Assembly: GCA_012861695.1 (NCBI GenBank)
Contig: JAAOOA010000094.1
Location: 62,001 to 126,000, forward strand
DNA from: Trematomus loennbergii
Lineage: Eukaryota > Chordata > Actinopteri > Perciformes > Nototheniidae
Reading direction: 5' to 3'
DNA: 64,000 bases
Under the pieces are notes generated by a model, which was not told the origin of the DNA, made no database searches, and was given only the letters and a program-made list of their open reading frames with translations. Positions 13,701-25,054 of the stretch are shown here, in pieces (the first letter of the stretch is position 1; every line of letters begins with the position of its first letter). The position numbers and the translations under genes were made by a program.

Positions 13701-14307
13701 TTTCTGCACAGATACAGATTACATTACATGTCATTTAGCTGACGATTACAGGGACATTCTCCCTGGAGTAACTGAGGGCTAAGTGCCTTACTCAAGGGCT
13801 CACTAGTGGTGGTGTTCCTGGCGGGATTTGAACTCACAACCTTCCGATCTTCAGCCCACCTCACTATCCATTAGACCACCACTATACCATATAGACTAGA
13901 CTATTAGCATTAGATTCAAGTGGAGGCTGTGTTGCTTCTTACTCAAACATCTCCAATAATTCTTGAGCGTTGTAAAGTCCAAAATAGGATTTATTATAAA
14001 AAGACCCACTTTTTTCATTGGATAAATCACTTTTTTTTCAAAATGTGGATTTTGTGTGGGATATTTCTTGTTTTGTTTGTTTCAAAAACTTCGATAGAAG
14101 CTTAGAACTTCAAAAATATATATGTTAAAGCCCTAAAATCTCATGAGAAGAAGCATTATGATTGTCTTTAAGTCTGTCTTGGTGAAAATATCAGACTTTT
14201 TGTTATTTGCCTCTAATTAAATCATATTTCCTTTCAGGATGGCTGTGGTGCAGATAGTCGCTGTCGCCTGGAACTCCTATCTGACCTGGAAGGTGAACAA
14301 GATGTGA
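1726..14307 (+). CDS. mpv17: Mpv17 mitochondrial inner membrane protein, lacking first coding exon
   Basis: Six coding exons: 1726-1841, 4484-4576, 8684-8779, 13393-13425, 13527-13579 and 14238-14307 (TGA 14305-14307). All have AG/GT borders and join in frame. They give 152 residues plus a split Gly codon. The missing first exon would supply about 23 residues, matching the 176-residue vertebrate protein exactly. Diagnostic stretches are [57 protein letters not shown] and WNSYLTWK, which fit the Mpv17/PMP22 family of four-helix membrane proteins. Known role: Mpv17 sits in the inner mitochondrial membrane, is thought to act as a channel, and its loss causes mtDNA depletion; in zebrafish it underlies a pigment mutant. 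The introns (2.6, 4.1 and 4.6 kb) are filled with MITEs and a minisatellite. No frameshift or stop is seen. The gene lies head-to-tail with uts1, as in mammals. Confidence 0.95.
2208..2252. repeat. short perfect hairpin in mpv17 intron
   Basis: AATCTCTTTAATAT (2208-2221) is followed after 17 bases by its perfect complement (2239-2252). It is AT-rich with no other signal and may be a chance or MITE-derived palindrome. Confidence 0.5.
3283..3823. mobile_element. MITE with TTAA ends (CTGACC/GGTCA family)
   Basis: Bounded by TTAA on both sides. The left end reads TTAACCCTTCTGTTGTCTTC and the right end is its near complement (GAAGACAATAGGAGGGTTAA). Just inside, GGTCAAATCTGACCG on the left pairs with CGGTCAAATTTGACCG on the right. 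The interior includes (CA)n and (CT)n runs at about 3488-3547 and no transposase. It lies in an mpv17 intron. The TTAA duplication fits piggyBac-type mobilisation. Confidence 0.75.
4603..4860. repeat. degenerate interspersed repeat, MITE-like
   Basis: Begins TTAAAGGTCCCCCTATTATA just after the second visible mpv17 exon, resembling the left end of TTAA-type fish MITEs. No matching right end was found, so it is probably truncated. It ends near a G run at 4867-4880. Confidence 0.35.
6395..6778. mobile_element. MITE with perfect 18-bp terminal inverted repeats
   Basis: GTTTCTCAATGTCGAGGA at 6395-6412 is repeated as its exact complement at 6761-6778. The 384-bp interior is GC-richer than its surroundings and has overlapping open frames on both strands, which look like by-products of base composition. 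No clear target duplication was seen, so the superfamily is not assigned. Confidence 0.7.
7403..7899 (+). mobile_element. MITE copy 2, complete, TTAA-type
   Basis: Complete 497-bp element bounded by TTAAAGGGGACCTATCATGC and GCATGATAGGTCCACTTTAA. Both ends carry TTAA. The interior matches copy 1 and copy 3 (for example CTGACGTCAGGACGGTGGCG). It lies in an mpv17 intron. Short open frames inside it are not conserved coding. Confidence 0.8.
7980..8465. repeat. probable interspersed DNA element
   Basis: An AT-rich block running from GTAGCACTGGAAAATATGC to ACTTGGCAAGATTTCGAGTG, with several AAACAAG(T/A) half-repeats in both orientations. Its composition and ends resemble common teleost MITEs, recognised from general pattern only. 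No coding content. Confidence 0.35.
8535..8615 (+). repeat. LINE 3'-tail remnant
   Basis: The segment ending GGATTAATAAAGTATATCTG looks like the 3' end of a truncated fish non-LTR retrotransposon, where a short hairpin is followed by AATAAAGTAT and a simple tail. The counterpart in minus orientation occurs at about 16510-16560. Confidence 0.35.
9478..9670. repeat. (CA)n and (TG)n microsatellites
   Basis: Two dinucleotide tracts of opposite phase lie about 110 bp apart, at 9478-9531 (CA, with a short CG-rich interruption) and about 9645-9668 (TG). They sit in an mpv17 intron. Open frames over them are low-complexity artefacts. Confidence 0.85.
10038..11325. repeat. 33-bp minisatellite, about 39 units
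   Basis: Tandem unit of 33 bp, readable as CTTGGTCTTGACTTGGTCTC followed by GACCTCTTAAAGT. Units differ at a few sites (GACTT/GAGTT/GTCTT and TCTCG/TCTCA/TTTGTCTCA). From 10260 to about 10450 two variants alternate, giving a 66-bp higher-order period. Because 33 is a multiple of 3, long open frames appear on both strands with an 11-residue repeat; they are not genes. The array lies in the mpv17 intron before the DYPDAL exon. Confidence 0.95.
13715..13886 (-). mobile_element. tRNA-derived SINE
   Basis: On the minus strand the sequence starts with a tRNA-like pol III promoter: an A box TGGTCTAATGG (13868-13878) and a B box GTTCAAATCC (about 13823-13832). It continues into a tail matching the widespread fish motif ACATTACATGTCATTTAGCT (13725-13744 on the + strand). 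The tRNA fold is degenerate, so it is a retroposon and not a functional tRNA gene. Confidence 0.75.
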
Positions 14308-14339
14308 ACAAGATGTGAACCACAAGTCCAGCTGTCTAC

Positions 14340-14460
14340 ATGATGATGATGATGATGATGATGATACACTCATTTGTAGTGTGTCTGTGTGTCTGTGTGT
14401 CTGTGTGTCTGCGTGTCTGTGTGTCTGTGTGTCTGTGTGTCTGTGTGTCTGTGTGTGTGA
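14340..14460. repeat. microsatellites in the mpv17 3' UTR
   Basis: (ATG)n at 14341-14364 is followed by (GTGTCT)n/(GTGTCTGT)n at about 14382-14458, directly downstream of the mpv17 stop. Just before the stop there is a small duplication of GAACAAGATGT. Confidence 0.85.
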
Positions 14461-14782
14461 CGTGGTCTAACTTAGTTCTGCTGATATTTCCAAAGTGTAA
14501 AACTGTGACTGACTCATTATAAAGGTCGGGAGAAAGTGCTTGTCTACTCTGAATGACACATTCACACTTGAAAGTCAAACGTTGCATAAATGTCTGTGAA
14601 AGTTGTTATTTATGGCAGTGGTGTAGCCACACGTACGCACAATAACACACAATAACACACACACACACACACATTCACAGCCTCTGCTTACAAAATAACA
14701 ATTTTCTAACCTCTAATTCAACAATCGCTTAATCATTTTGTGTTGGGATGAAGATTTATTTGAGTTTACATACTGTAAATAT

Positions 14783-14788
14783 AATAAA
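14783..14788 (+). terminator. mpv17 polyadenylation signal
   Basis: AATAAA lies 476 bp after the mpv17 stop, followed by a T-rich stretch. It is the first canonical hexamer downstream, giving a 3' UTR of about 500 nt. Confidence 0.6.
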
Positions 14789-14809
14789 AGTTGCAATTTT
14801 CTTACAATT

Positions 14810-17350
14810 CTGGTCTATTGACTTGACTGTGGGGAAAGCTTTAAAAAAAATGAACTCTGTCTCTGGAAAGATGCTCTTGTTTCACAGATCAATGCTGAAG
14901 GAAAGCTGATCATAAATTGTGAGTTGAAACCACTTTAAGCCGTACATATAGCCTTGAATTTTGAAGTGGTTGACCGGGGGGGGGCTACTGCGGAGTGCAT
15001 ACAGCAAACTCTTCACGCTAACGAAGGATCACCCCCCAAAAATGTTTTATGCACACGAAAGCATTTGACTCTGGGCTCAGCAGGTGAGAAACTGCAGAGG
15101 GGCTTCCACATGTGGCAGACCAGGTGTTGGTGCGGCCGGATTTGGCACCCCCAATATAACTTTGTCCAGGATAGTCGTACTGTTACCAACATCACACTGG
15201 TGTTTGCATTTCACTCTGGGCTCAGCGCATATACATATATATATTTTTGTATTCTTTGCCTTTCAAAAAACACGACATAATTATTTACACAACACAAAAA
15301 TAACTTAATGTAAAGTATTTATTTCACCTTCCCTTATTATACATCCATGGGTACAAGTCCGGACTGCGGCTGTTTGTTGATACATTGATGTTGTCTTCTT
15401 CTGTTTGCTTTAATGTAGGCTACTTAGTTGTGCATTGCCCCCACCGCCAGGAAATGGAAGTACTACAAAGAACTGTTATTTATGTGCAGTTATTTCACGA
15501 GTTTTATTATAAAACCTCGAAAAGATTACAGAGGTCCGGACCGCGGTAACCTCAATGGTGGGTACGGCCATGGGCTCAGTGATACTATAATACATAAATA
15601 GTCAGTCAGTACCTCTTGGTCTAAAAAACGAAATAGAGCCATGAATCCATCAGTGCATAGCCCATCTCTGTTGAAATGTACATTTGTCCTTCATTTTTAA
15701 TATGTAAAGTCTCTTTTCTACTGAAAATGTGCACATTTATAACAACAAAGGCCCTAGAAGCTAATAAAGTTTGTTGTTGACGGTGACTTTGACCTCGCTG
15801 ACTCTCTGGTTTGTTTGGAGGCTGCTGAGCGGCTGTCAGCCAAATGAACCGCTCTCATTGTTTTCCCACACAAACACATCTATATCGGTCGGGAAAGCAA
15901 GCACAAATCCTCTGAATGAATTCATAGAAATCTGCCAAATATCCTCACGCCGTCCCTCTATTTGTGGAAATCTGGAATCTGTTTTGATTCAGCACCAAGC
16001 CTCGCTGTGTTTTCTAATTAAAACCGGAGTGATTAAATGAAAATACAGTACATATTCTTGTCAGCACTCTTGCTTGTATATGAGGAGTCTCAAAAGGTGA
16101 TCTGTGTTTTTAGTCCAAATAACAGGAGACTCAATGTTGGGTTTAAACGGACTTTTGATCACCATGATTTTCTTTGTTAAGAATGTACCCTAACAAATAG
16201 ATTTGTGGCTTTTTCTGTAAATGTGCATGTTCGCATCAGGAAGTCCTATATATTCACTTTCCTCCCTTAAGAAAGGTCAACTAAGAAGCTTTGCCTTCAT
16301 TTCTGACTAAAAAGTGTGGTTTTTGGTCTTTTTTTCAGAACAAGTAACAATAACATCCACTTTTTTTTTCCAAAAGCGTTGCGAAAAACTAGGATATTGA
16401 ACTCCTACTGTAGCTGAGTCTGCGTAAAAGGAGAAAAACTTCTGATTTTGATCACTTATAAATAATATTCACCAATAGTTGTATCAATTAGAGAATATAC
16501 GGAATGGGTTTTAAGACAAGATGTACTTTATTAATCCCAATTTGGGAAACAAATGTCTAATATTACTTTGATTATACCCTAAGAGTGTAGTTTAAAAGTG
16601 AATTGCTTATGTGGCTTTCTGGCAGGTTGGATTTTGGGGGCTAATATGTAAACACTTCATAAACTGTTCTTATCAGCATGTAATATATAACTCATCACCA
16701 AGACACTGAAACAGCAGCACCATGGACAGCTCCCAGATTCATTCACTTTTACAGTTAAAAGGGATGTTAGTCTTTTAGTTCACAGCAGTGATTCATTCTA
16801 TTTGCATGGCTGCTTGGAGATTATGAGATCTAACCTTGCAGTAGGTCATATGTTCTAACACGTGTCATATATATGTGGAAAAAGGGCTTTAACAGATCTT
16901 CAAAGACCGAGCTTTTAATCCTTAATTTGTCACTTTAACTACACTTAAAAAACGCCTTTAATTACTGTAGGGGTTATCAGACTCCAGTTTACACTAAAGA
17001 CTCAATTCAATTTCCAAAAAAACGTATTAATCTTCCAAGTGGCAATTATCTGATGCATGAGGTTGGAAACACATAATGTTCAAAAAATCAATATCACAAG
17101 TCTAATTTGGAATAATTTGGAATACTAACACCCAAAACATTGTATTGGTTGGTATTGGTGATCCCTGAAAACGTGTGGAACTTTCTAAAGGAACCCCCCT
17201 CCTCAAAGCCCGCCTGTATCCTCCTCTTGCCCCCCTGTATCATCCCTTATATGGGGAACTAAACCTGTAAAAGATGCCCCCCCCCTCCTTCCCCTGCTGT
17301 CCCTCAGGACTCTCGATATTTGTCCATGTTTCCAAAGTGGTGTCTGAGCT
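14810..17350. other. intergenic mpv17-uts1, no gene seen
   Basis: I see no conserved exon here. The interval contains a LINE-tail-like stretch (about 16510-16560, minus orientation, GGGATTAATAAAGTACATCT on that strand) and C-rich patches near 17195-17300. Open frames at 14954-15308 and 15771-16040 lack recognisable domains or splice context. Confidence 0.5.
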
Positions 17351-17355
17351 TTCAT

Positions 17356-17387
17356 TGACGTCAAAAGCTTCAGGCTGGATGTATAAA
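17356..17387 (+). promoter_or_regulatory. uts1 promoter: CRE and TATA box
   Basis: A perfect cAMP response element TGACGTCA (17356-17363) lies 18 bp upstream of TATAAA (17382-17387). Transcription should start near 17412-17420. Corticotropin-releasing-hormone family genes are known cAMP/PKA targets, so CREB control is likely. The noncoding first exon would end at 17477, where GTGAGT begins. Confidence 0.75.
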
Positions 17388-18092
17388 GCCTTCATCCTGC
17401 GGTCTTAGCTCACAGGAACTCTGCAGACTCCGACCCGAGACCCACAAAGTTCAGCTGCAGCTTCTGGAGACACTGAAGTGAGTACAGCAGCTCCTATTCA
17501 CTCTTTGCTTTTAATCAAAGTGTGAAGAATTGGACGTTATTGATGAAATGAGAAGATGGCAGGAACAATACAGTGCAGCCAGATCGTCAGCTAAGCTTGT
17601 GTCCTTTTATAAATCCTCTATTCATTTGCTTATTCTTATGTGAACTCTTTTAAATGTAGAAGCCTTTTTGTATTGTTGTGATGCTCTTTAGTCAAGTGTA
17701 ACCCTGTCAAAGTTCCTGCCAATATCGTATTTTGTTTCTTTGTGTTTCTTGCATGAAAAGCGTTTGTGTTATCGGTATACAATGCACAAGATAACATCAT
17801 AGGCTACTTAAAAAACATGGATAAGCTGTCATTACACAGTGCTTATGTACAATTTACAAGGTTTTGCAAAGGACTATAGTAGTTATAATCACCCTGAATG
17901 CTATTACAATTAAAAAAAAAAGAGTAAATGTTTTGTTTGACAGGGTTCGCATTTGTAGTTTAGTTCGTTTGTGCATGCATTTCAAACTGTATGCAAAAAG
18001 TGCGATACAAAAATGTTGTTTGTGGATTATTCCCCTGCTTCTGTAATACAGTGTGTGTACATTGTGTTAATAACCCCCTCTGTCTGCAGGAC

Positions 18093-18519
18093 ATGAAGCC
18101 GGTGCCCCTGCTCCTGCTCCTCTCCTCGGTCCTCCTCTCCTCGCACCTCCGCCCCGCCGCCGGCAGACCGCGCGTCCTCCCCGGCTGGCTGGATGGCAGC
18201 AGCCGCCTCCAGATGCAGCGCCTGGAGGAGTCTCTCCTCAGAGCAGCTATAGCCGGGGAAAGCACCGCATCCTCGGATCTACTGGAGGAGAACATCCTGC
18301 GGTTCCTGGAGAGCAGAAACCCGGACCCTCTGCACCTGCTGCCCGCTGAAGAAGGGGAGGTGAGGGCGGCGGTGCATGCTGAAGAGGAGCGAAGACCCCC
18401 CGCTGTCCATCGACCTCACCTTCCACCTGCTGAGGAATATGATCCAGATTGCGAAGGTGGAGAACCAGCGGGAGCAGGCGCTGCTGAACCGCAATCTGCT
18501 GGACGAGGTCGGGAAGTAA
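18093..18519 (+). CDS. uts1: urotensin I / urocortin 1 preprohormone, with apparent frameshift
   Basis: Coding exon starts at 18090 after TGTCTGCAG, with ATG at 18093. A signal peptide of about 24 residues ([17 protein letters not shown]) is followed by an acidic propeptide. The mature peptide is at 18388-18510, after the dibasic site Lys-Arg (18382-18387): 41 residues beginning [18 protein letters not shown] and ending NRNLLDEV. Then come Gly-Lys (amidation and processing) and TAA 18517-18519. [10 protein letters not shown] is the hallmark of the CRH/urotensin I/urocortin family, and length and C-terminus fit fish urotensin I. Role: secreted ligand of CRH receptors in stress and osmoregulation. 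Oddity: the signal frame and the mature frame differ by +1. The mature frame has a TGA at 18361-18363, so the shift lies between there and the Lys-Arg site, a run of GGGCGGCGG. It is either one extra base in the assembly or a true null allele. The gene order matches human MPV17-UCN. Confidence 0.9.
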
Positions 18520-18925
18520 TTACGCTCTATTTTTTATTCTAAATGCCTCATTCCAAACAGCCAAAACAGCCGCTGTGTTAAATAATCAAGACTTCTGACA
18601 TTAGTTGTTGTTTGTGCGCCTGCCTTCCTCTCCACCTCGCCAACATTTTACGCACAGATGGTGCCAATTTACGCATCACAGCATCCGCGCGTAAAATGGG
18701 TTTTCTGTAGTTTTCTTTAAAGACTTTTGATGGAAAAGATGGAAACGGACCTTCCAGACCCTCTTACTCCCTCCTCACCCCTTCATCCCCCTGATCTCAC
18801 CCTCAAACTCCTCACACACTGCTCTTTGCACTGGACTTTGGAAAGGGAAACTGGATTTCACATTTGAACACATTTGATCATTGATCGATGTTTTGATGCT
18901 TGAAGTGAAAATGACACCTGACCAA

Positions 18926-18931
18926 AATAAA
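18926..18931 (+). terminator. uts1 polyadenylation signal
   Basis: AATAAA occurs 407 bp after the uts1 stop codon and is followed by TGTAATTTATTT. It is the first canonical hexamer downstream. Confidence 0.65.
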
Positions 18932-18949
18932 TGTAATTTATTTAATAAT

Positions 18950-20665
<1,716 letters not shown>

Positions 20666-20935
20666 GCCTAGCCTAGCCTAGCATTACTATACTTGTGGGG
20701 ACCTAAATCTGTTTACACAGTCACGTGTGGGGACTCGCCTCCCTTATGGGGACATAATGGAGGTCCCCATGAGGGGAATCATTAATTTCAGGGTGAAGAC
20801 TTGGTTAGGTTTAGGGTTAGGGTTAGGCATGTGTTGGTTAAGGTTAAGGTTAGGATAAGTCTCCAGGAAATGCATGTAAGTCAATGTAATGTCCCCTGAA
20901 GTGATGTATACATGGTATGTGTGTGTGTGTATGTG
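20666..20935. repeat. GGGGACC / TTAGGG interspersed repeat
   Basis: After three CCTAG repeats comes a block rich in TGTGGGGAC, ATGGGGAC and GGTCCCCAT, then TTTAGGGTTAGGGTTAGG (20810-20827) and AAGGTTAAGGTTAGG. The TTAGGG run is telomere-like, but it is short and embedded in an interspersed fish repeat, so it is not a chromosome end. Confidence 0.65.
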
Positions 20936-21448
20936 TTGTGTGTGTGCGTGCATGTGTAAACTCTGAATCTGCAGAGCGTTTGTCTTCAAAATCAAGTAAT
21001 GTAATCCCTTGCTTATAAAATACTTTAATGTTATACAGCTGTTGCACGAAAACATGTACAAATACAGTATGTCCACGTTTTTTTTTATATTCTTGAATGT
21101 TTTACGAAATCCCAGGATGCAACGTGTTTTCTCGCCATAAAGGAGGCTACATCCTGATTTCTTTGCACTAAATTTCATCTCAATGCATCAAATATTAATT
21201 TTTCACATTTCTGTATGAAACATTACTATAACAACATTCTGAGATTATAGGGACTATTTTCAGCAGCGGATTAATCTACATTTGTTGCTCTACTGAGTAT
21301 TTATGGTGGCATCTCTCTTTTGTTTTTCAGACACCAATGGAGTCATACTGAAGAGGAATAAGATATATCACTTATTTGATACACAGGATTATTTTGTATT
21401 TGTGTTGTTTTCAATAAGAGAAAGACAGAATCTCTGCAGCACCATCCT

Positions 21449-21942
21449 TTAAAGTGGACCTATCATGCTATATTTGAATAATATAGTATAGGACCATACC
21501 TATATAAGGCATATTTATACTTTTTTTTTCAAAATACCAACAGATCATGCATTTTAGCCATGCCTCATTTCGCTCAATTTGACATTTTTTAGCTCTGTTT
21601 TTGCAAGGGCAGATTCAGTGAGAACAGCACCATCTACTGGCCTGGCATATGTACTACAGCGTCTCCAGCGCTTTCGAACGGCAATGGCCGTGGCTGTCTG
21701 CTCCTAATTGGTGGAGTTGGCCCAATAGCCGTAGCGCCACCGTCCTGACGTCAGGACAGTGTTCAAATCTGGATCAGTTTTTATCAGATCCGTTGCAGCC
21801 CCTTTTTTAGAGATTTGGGTATGGAGGAAAATAGAGAGGGTTGTGTTTTCTGACACTTGGTGAGTTCCCTGGAACACCGGGGACACATATTCATGTATAA
21901 AAGACGTACAAAAGTGCATTTTGCATGATAGGTCCCCTTTAA
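21449..21942 (-). mobile_element. MITE copy 3, complete, TTAA-type, reversed
   Basis: Reverse-oriented copy of the element at 7403-7899, with TTAAAGTGGACCTATCATGC on the left and GCATGATAGGTCCCCTTTAA on the right. It is 494 bp, TTAA-bounded, and differs from copy 2 by scattered substitutions. Confidence 0.8.
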
Positions 21943-23270
21943 CATAGCAGTCATGACAAAACGTTGCAGAACCTCAAATATAGAGATGTGAAATCTGTTT
22001 TATACACATGGATCGTTTTCAAACAACCCCCCACAGTCCAAACACAGAAAGACAATCATTTGTAATAATAAAAAGCTTATCTGCCCCTCATTCCGCTTTA
22101 CATCCTACTTACTGGTATTCTCCTTCTCCTGTGTTATGCACAGTGGCCGTCAGGTGCACCGCGTGACTGCCTTTCAAAAAGAGCCATGTTTTTTTCATTG
22201 ACAAAAAAGTTAGAGAAAAAACGACAAAGCTTAATCTCAAAGAAACCTCTTCAACGATCGGCTTTAATCCCCACAGTTATTTTTGTTACATCTAAAAACA
22301 TACATAAAGCTGTGGTATTTACGGAAGCCTTTTGTGACAGAAAGTTATATAAGGGCTTTAAATCCTGTAGAAAAGGACACACATGAACGCGTCTTTTGAC
22401 AGTCGTAAATCCACCGTATATATTTCCGGAGAGGGATATATTTAAACACAATACACTGATTTTTGTATTTATTTTAAAACACATAAGGCAACAATGTGGA
22501 GACTAAAATCCGACCAAGTCCATCTGCTGGCATGCCGCCTTCTGAGGGAGGAAACACGGATGCAGAATGTATGGAAAGGTATGTTTCTGTCAATTATTTA
22601 CATTTCTTTTTCTCCGTGTTGTTCCATGTGGCTGCTGGATTCCCTCTTGAGGATTATGGGCTATTTCCGTCTCTTTTTTTCTACATTTTCTTGCAGAGAG
22701 GACCTCGAGTAACGGAAACAAGGATGAAATATCATGAGATCAGTGTCACTCTCCCACGCTAAAAACAATCACAGTGCCTCTCCAGCTGCTCGGCCTAAAG
22801 TCTCAGCTCTGAGGAGGAGGAGGAGGAGGAGGAGGATGCTGCTGTTGTTGTTGTTGAGTCAGCATGAAGACACTTCCTCGGAGGATGAGGGGAATCCTTC
22901 GTCCTCTTGCAGCTCTCTTTTACGTAAGTGGTCTTCACACATCCCCTCTGTTCGACACTCTGCTGCTGACTTCAAACTGTGTTCATTTACAACCAAGACA
23001 ATTCTTCAGCAGAGACACAAGAACATCTATAAACAGGCTCTGACACATCGGCACCGCTTCAGTTTCTGCCGTCAGGGCACAGATTCATTTTGCATCTTCA
23101 GAAAGTTGTGTATCTGCAGCGTGTTTATTAAAAGACTTTAGCCGTTATGCCTCACTGGAGACGTTTGTGTCTTTTTAAAGGGACCACAGATTCATAAGTG
23201 CAGTGTGCAGAGCAGGACAATAACTAATAGTTTTATTAAGAATTTCAGAACAACATGCGGGTACATGTTT
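21943..23270. other. intergenic; one weak exon pair candidate
   Basis: Most of the interval shows nothing. At 22495-22580 a short open frame ends at a good donor (GTATGT, 22580) and a pyrimidine-rich acceptor TTCTTGCAG precedes 22696. Splicing them gives only a short peptide before a stop, and I recognise no family. A (GAG)n run is at about 22813-22835. Confidence 0.3.
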
Positions 23271-23311
23271 TAAAAAGTAATTAATTATACCTCATTCGAG
23301 TTCATTTAGAC

Positions 23312-25046
23312 CAGGGGTCTCCAACCTTTTTTAGGGTGAGGGCTACTTTCAAAAAATAAAACAAGTCGTGAGCTACTTTTACTCCTCTTTTTTTTTTTTT
23401 TGCAGTGTATATAATTAGCACATTTTAACATTATTATATGCTGACCTTTAACCTTTGTGTGCTGTTTGGGTCTGTGGGACCTGTTTTCAGTGTTTACTAA
23501 AAGAAAATGTAATGTATTCAATTTAATTATTTTAACCTGCTTTATTTGGGGGTGGACCTCACCTCCTCTAGGGGGGTCCTCACCTCCTCCAGGGGGGTCC
23601 TGACATACTCTAGGGGGGTCCTCACCTCCTCCAGGGGGGTCCTGACATACTCTAGGGGGGTCCTCACCTCCTCTAGGGGGGTCCTCACCTCCTCTAGGGG
23701 GGTCCTCAACTCCTCTAGGGGGTCCTGACATACTCTAGGGGGTCCTCACCTCCTCCAGGGGGTCCTGACATACTCTAGGGGGGTCCTCACCTCCTCTAGG
23801 GGGGTCCTCACCTCCTCTAGGGGGGTCCTCACCTCTTCCAGGGGGGTCCTGACATACTCTAGGGGGGTCCTCACCTCCTCTAGGGTGGTCCTCACCTCCT
23901 CTAGGGGGGTCCTGACATACTCTAGGGGGGTCCTCACCTCCTCTAGGGGGGTCCTCACCTCCTCCAGGGGGGTCCTTACATACTCTAGGGGGGTCCTCAC
24001 CTCCTCTAGGGGGTCCTCACCTCCTCCAGGGGGTCCTGACATACTCTAGGGGGGTCCTCACCTCCTCTAGGGGGGTCCTCACCTCCTCTAGGGGGGTCCT
24101 GACATACTCTAGGGGGGTCCTCACCTCCTCTAGGGGGGTCCTGACATACTCTAGGGGGGTCCGGGGGCATGCACCCCCGGGAAGATGTTTGTTTAAATGT
24201 TGAAGTGAAATGCATCAATCTGGAGCACTTTGAGCACAACATGAATTGATGGATACAGCTCTCAACACTCAGATGAAAGGGAGCTGTATACTTTTCAATT
24301 ATCCAAACATCTTTAGAATATGATCACAACCAATAACAAATCATTTAAACCTGTTTATTCTTATCTTATGTTACCTAGTTAGCATTCTTTCTTTCTATGT
24401 ATGCATATCTTACTAATCACTCCCCTTTTAAATACAATATAGTACACATTGAATGATTTCTTACTTTATTTGTTACAACTCTCTCTCTGTCTCGCTCGCT
24501 CACAGAGGCTGCGTGCTCCTCCGTGGCGATGACGGCTTGCATTAAAATAAATAAATAAACATATTTGTAAAGTGGGGGGACACAAACGGGATTTTGAAAA
24601 GTGGGGGGGACATGTCCCCCCTGTCCCCAGTGGAAATTACGCCATGCGTGTGTGTACGTCAAGTGCAATAATATGCAAGTTGCAACACACACAGTAAAAC
24701 TCTGCCCCTCATGTGTTGTATAGGCTGGCACGACTAGGCTGTTCAATGGGGCTGATGTGTTGTGTAGATTCTGCCAGAAGGAAAGGTTCAACTCCTTATG
24801 AAGCGGTGAGCTGCCGCTCCACATTGCTTTTCTTCCAGACTGCAACGCTGGTCCCGCAAATCAAGCAAGAACGTGATTGGTCGATATTCAATGTGGGGGG
24901 TGGGGGGAGATGGGGTGTTAGATAGATATAGAGGTTTCGTTTATGCATAGGGTAGATTCTTTTAATTACATTTCCTTTATTTTTGGTGTATTTTTTACAT
25001 TTTGGATTTGCTTGAGGGCTTGCGATCGACGTGTTGGAGACCCCTG
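23312..25046. mobile_element. hAT-like non-autonomous transposon, 1.7 kb, with 8-bp TSD
   Basis: Terminal inverted repeats CAGGGGTCTCCAAC (23312-23325) and GTTGGAGACCCCTG (25033-25046) match perfectly over 14 bp. The element is flanked by the 8-bp duplication ATTTAGAC (23304-23311 and 25047-25054), the hallmark of hAT transposons. The empty site is visible in related upstream regions of units B to F (for example 44898-44918 and 54926-54946), where the sequence runs uninterrupted through TTCATTTAGACAATAGTTAC. No transposase is seen. It carries a 21-bp minisatellite inside. Confidence 0.9.
23557..24162. repeat. 21-bp minisatellite inside the hAT-like element, about 29 units
   Basis: Two 21-bp variants, CTCACCTCCTCTAGGGGGGT plus C, and CTGACATACTCTAGGGGGGT plus C, are interspersed in patterns of one, two or three of the first per one of the second. 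Units with five instead of six G occur. The open frames on both strands follow from 21 being a multiple of 3. Confidence 0.93.
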
Positions 25047-25054
25047 ATTTAGAC

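Noticed and set aside
13804..13886. Functional tRNA gene on the minus strand
   Set aside because: A and B boxes are present, but the stems do not pair well and the sequence continues into a known SINE-type body.
20805..20855. True telomere
   Set aside because: Only a few TTAGGG units, degenerate and embedded in an interspersed repeat with genes on both sides.
22734..23141. 135-residue frame with Arg and Leu runs
   Set aside because: Driven by (GAG)n and (TTG)n repeats. A donor-like GTAAGT at 22923 is not enough to call an exon.
23306..24242. Pro/Gly-rich proteins (PPRGGEDPPRG...)
   Set aside because: Product of the 21-bp minisatellite inside the hAT-like element.
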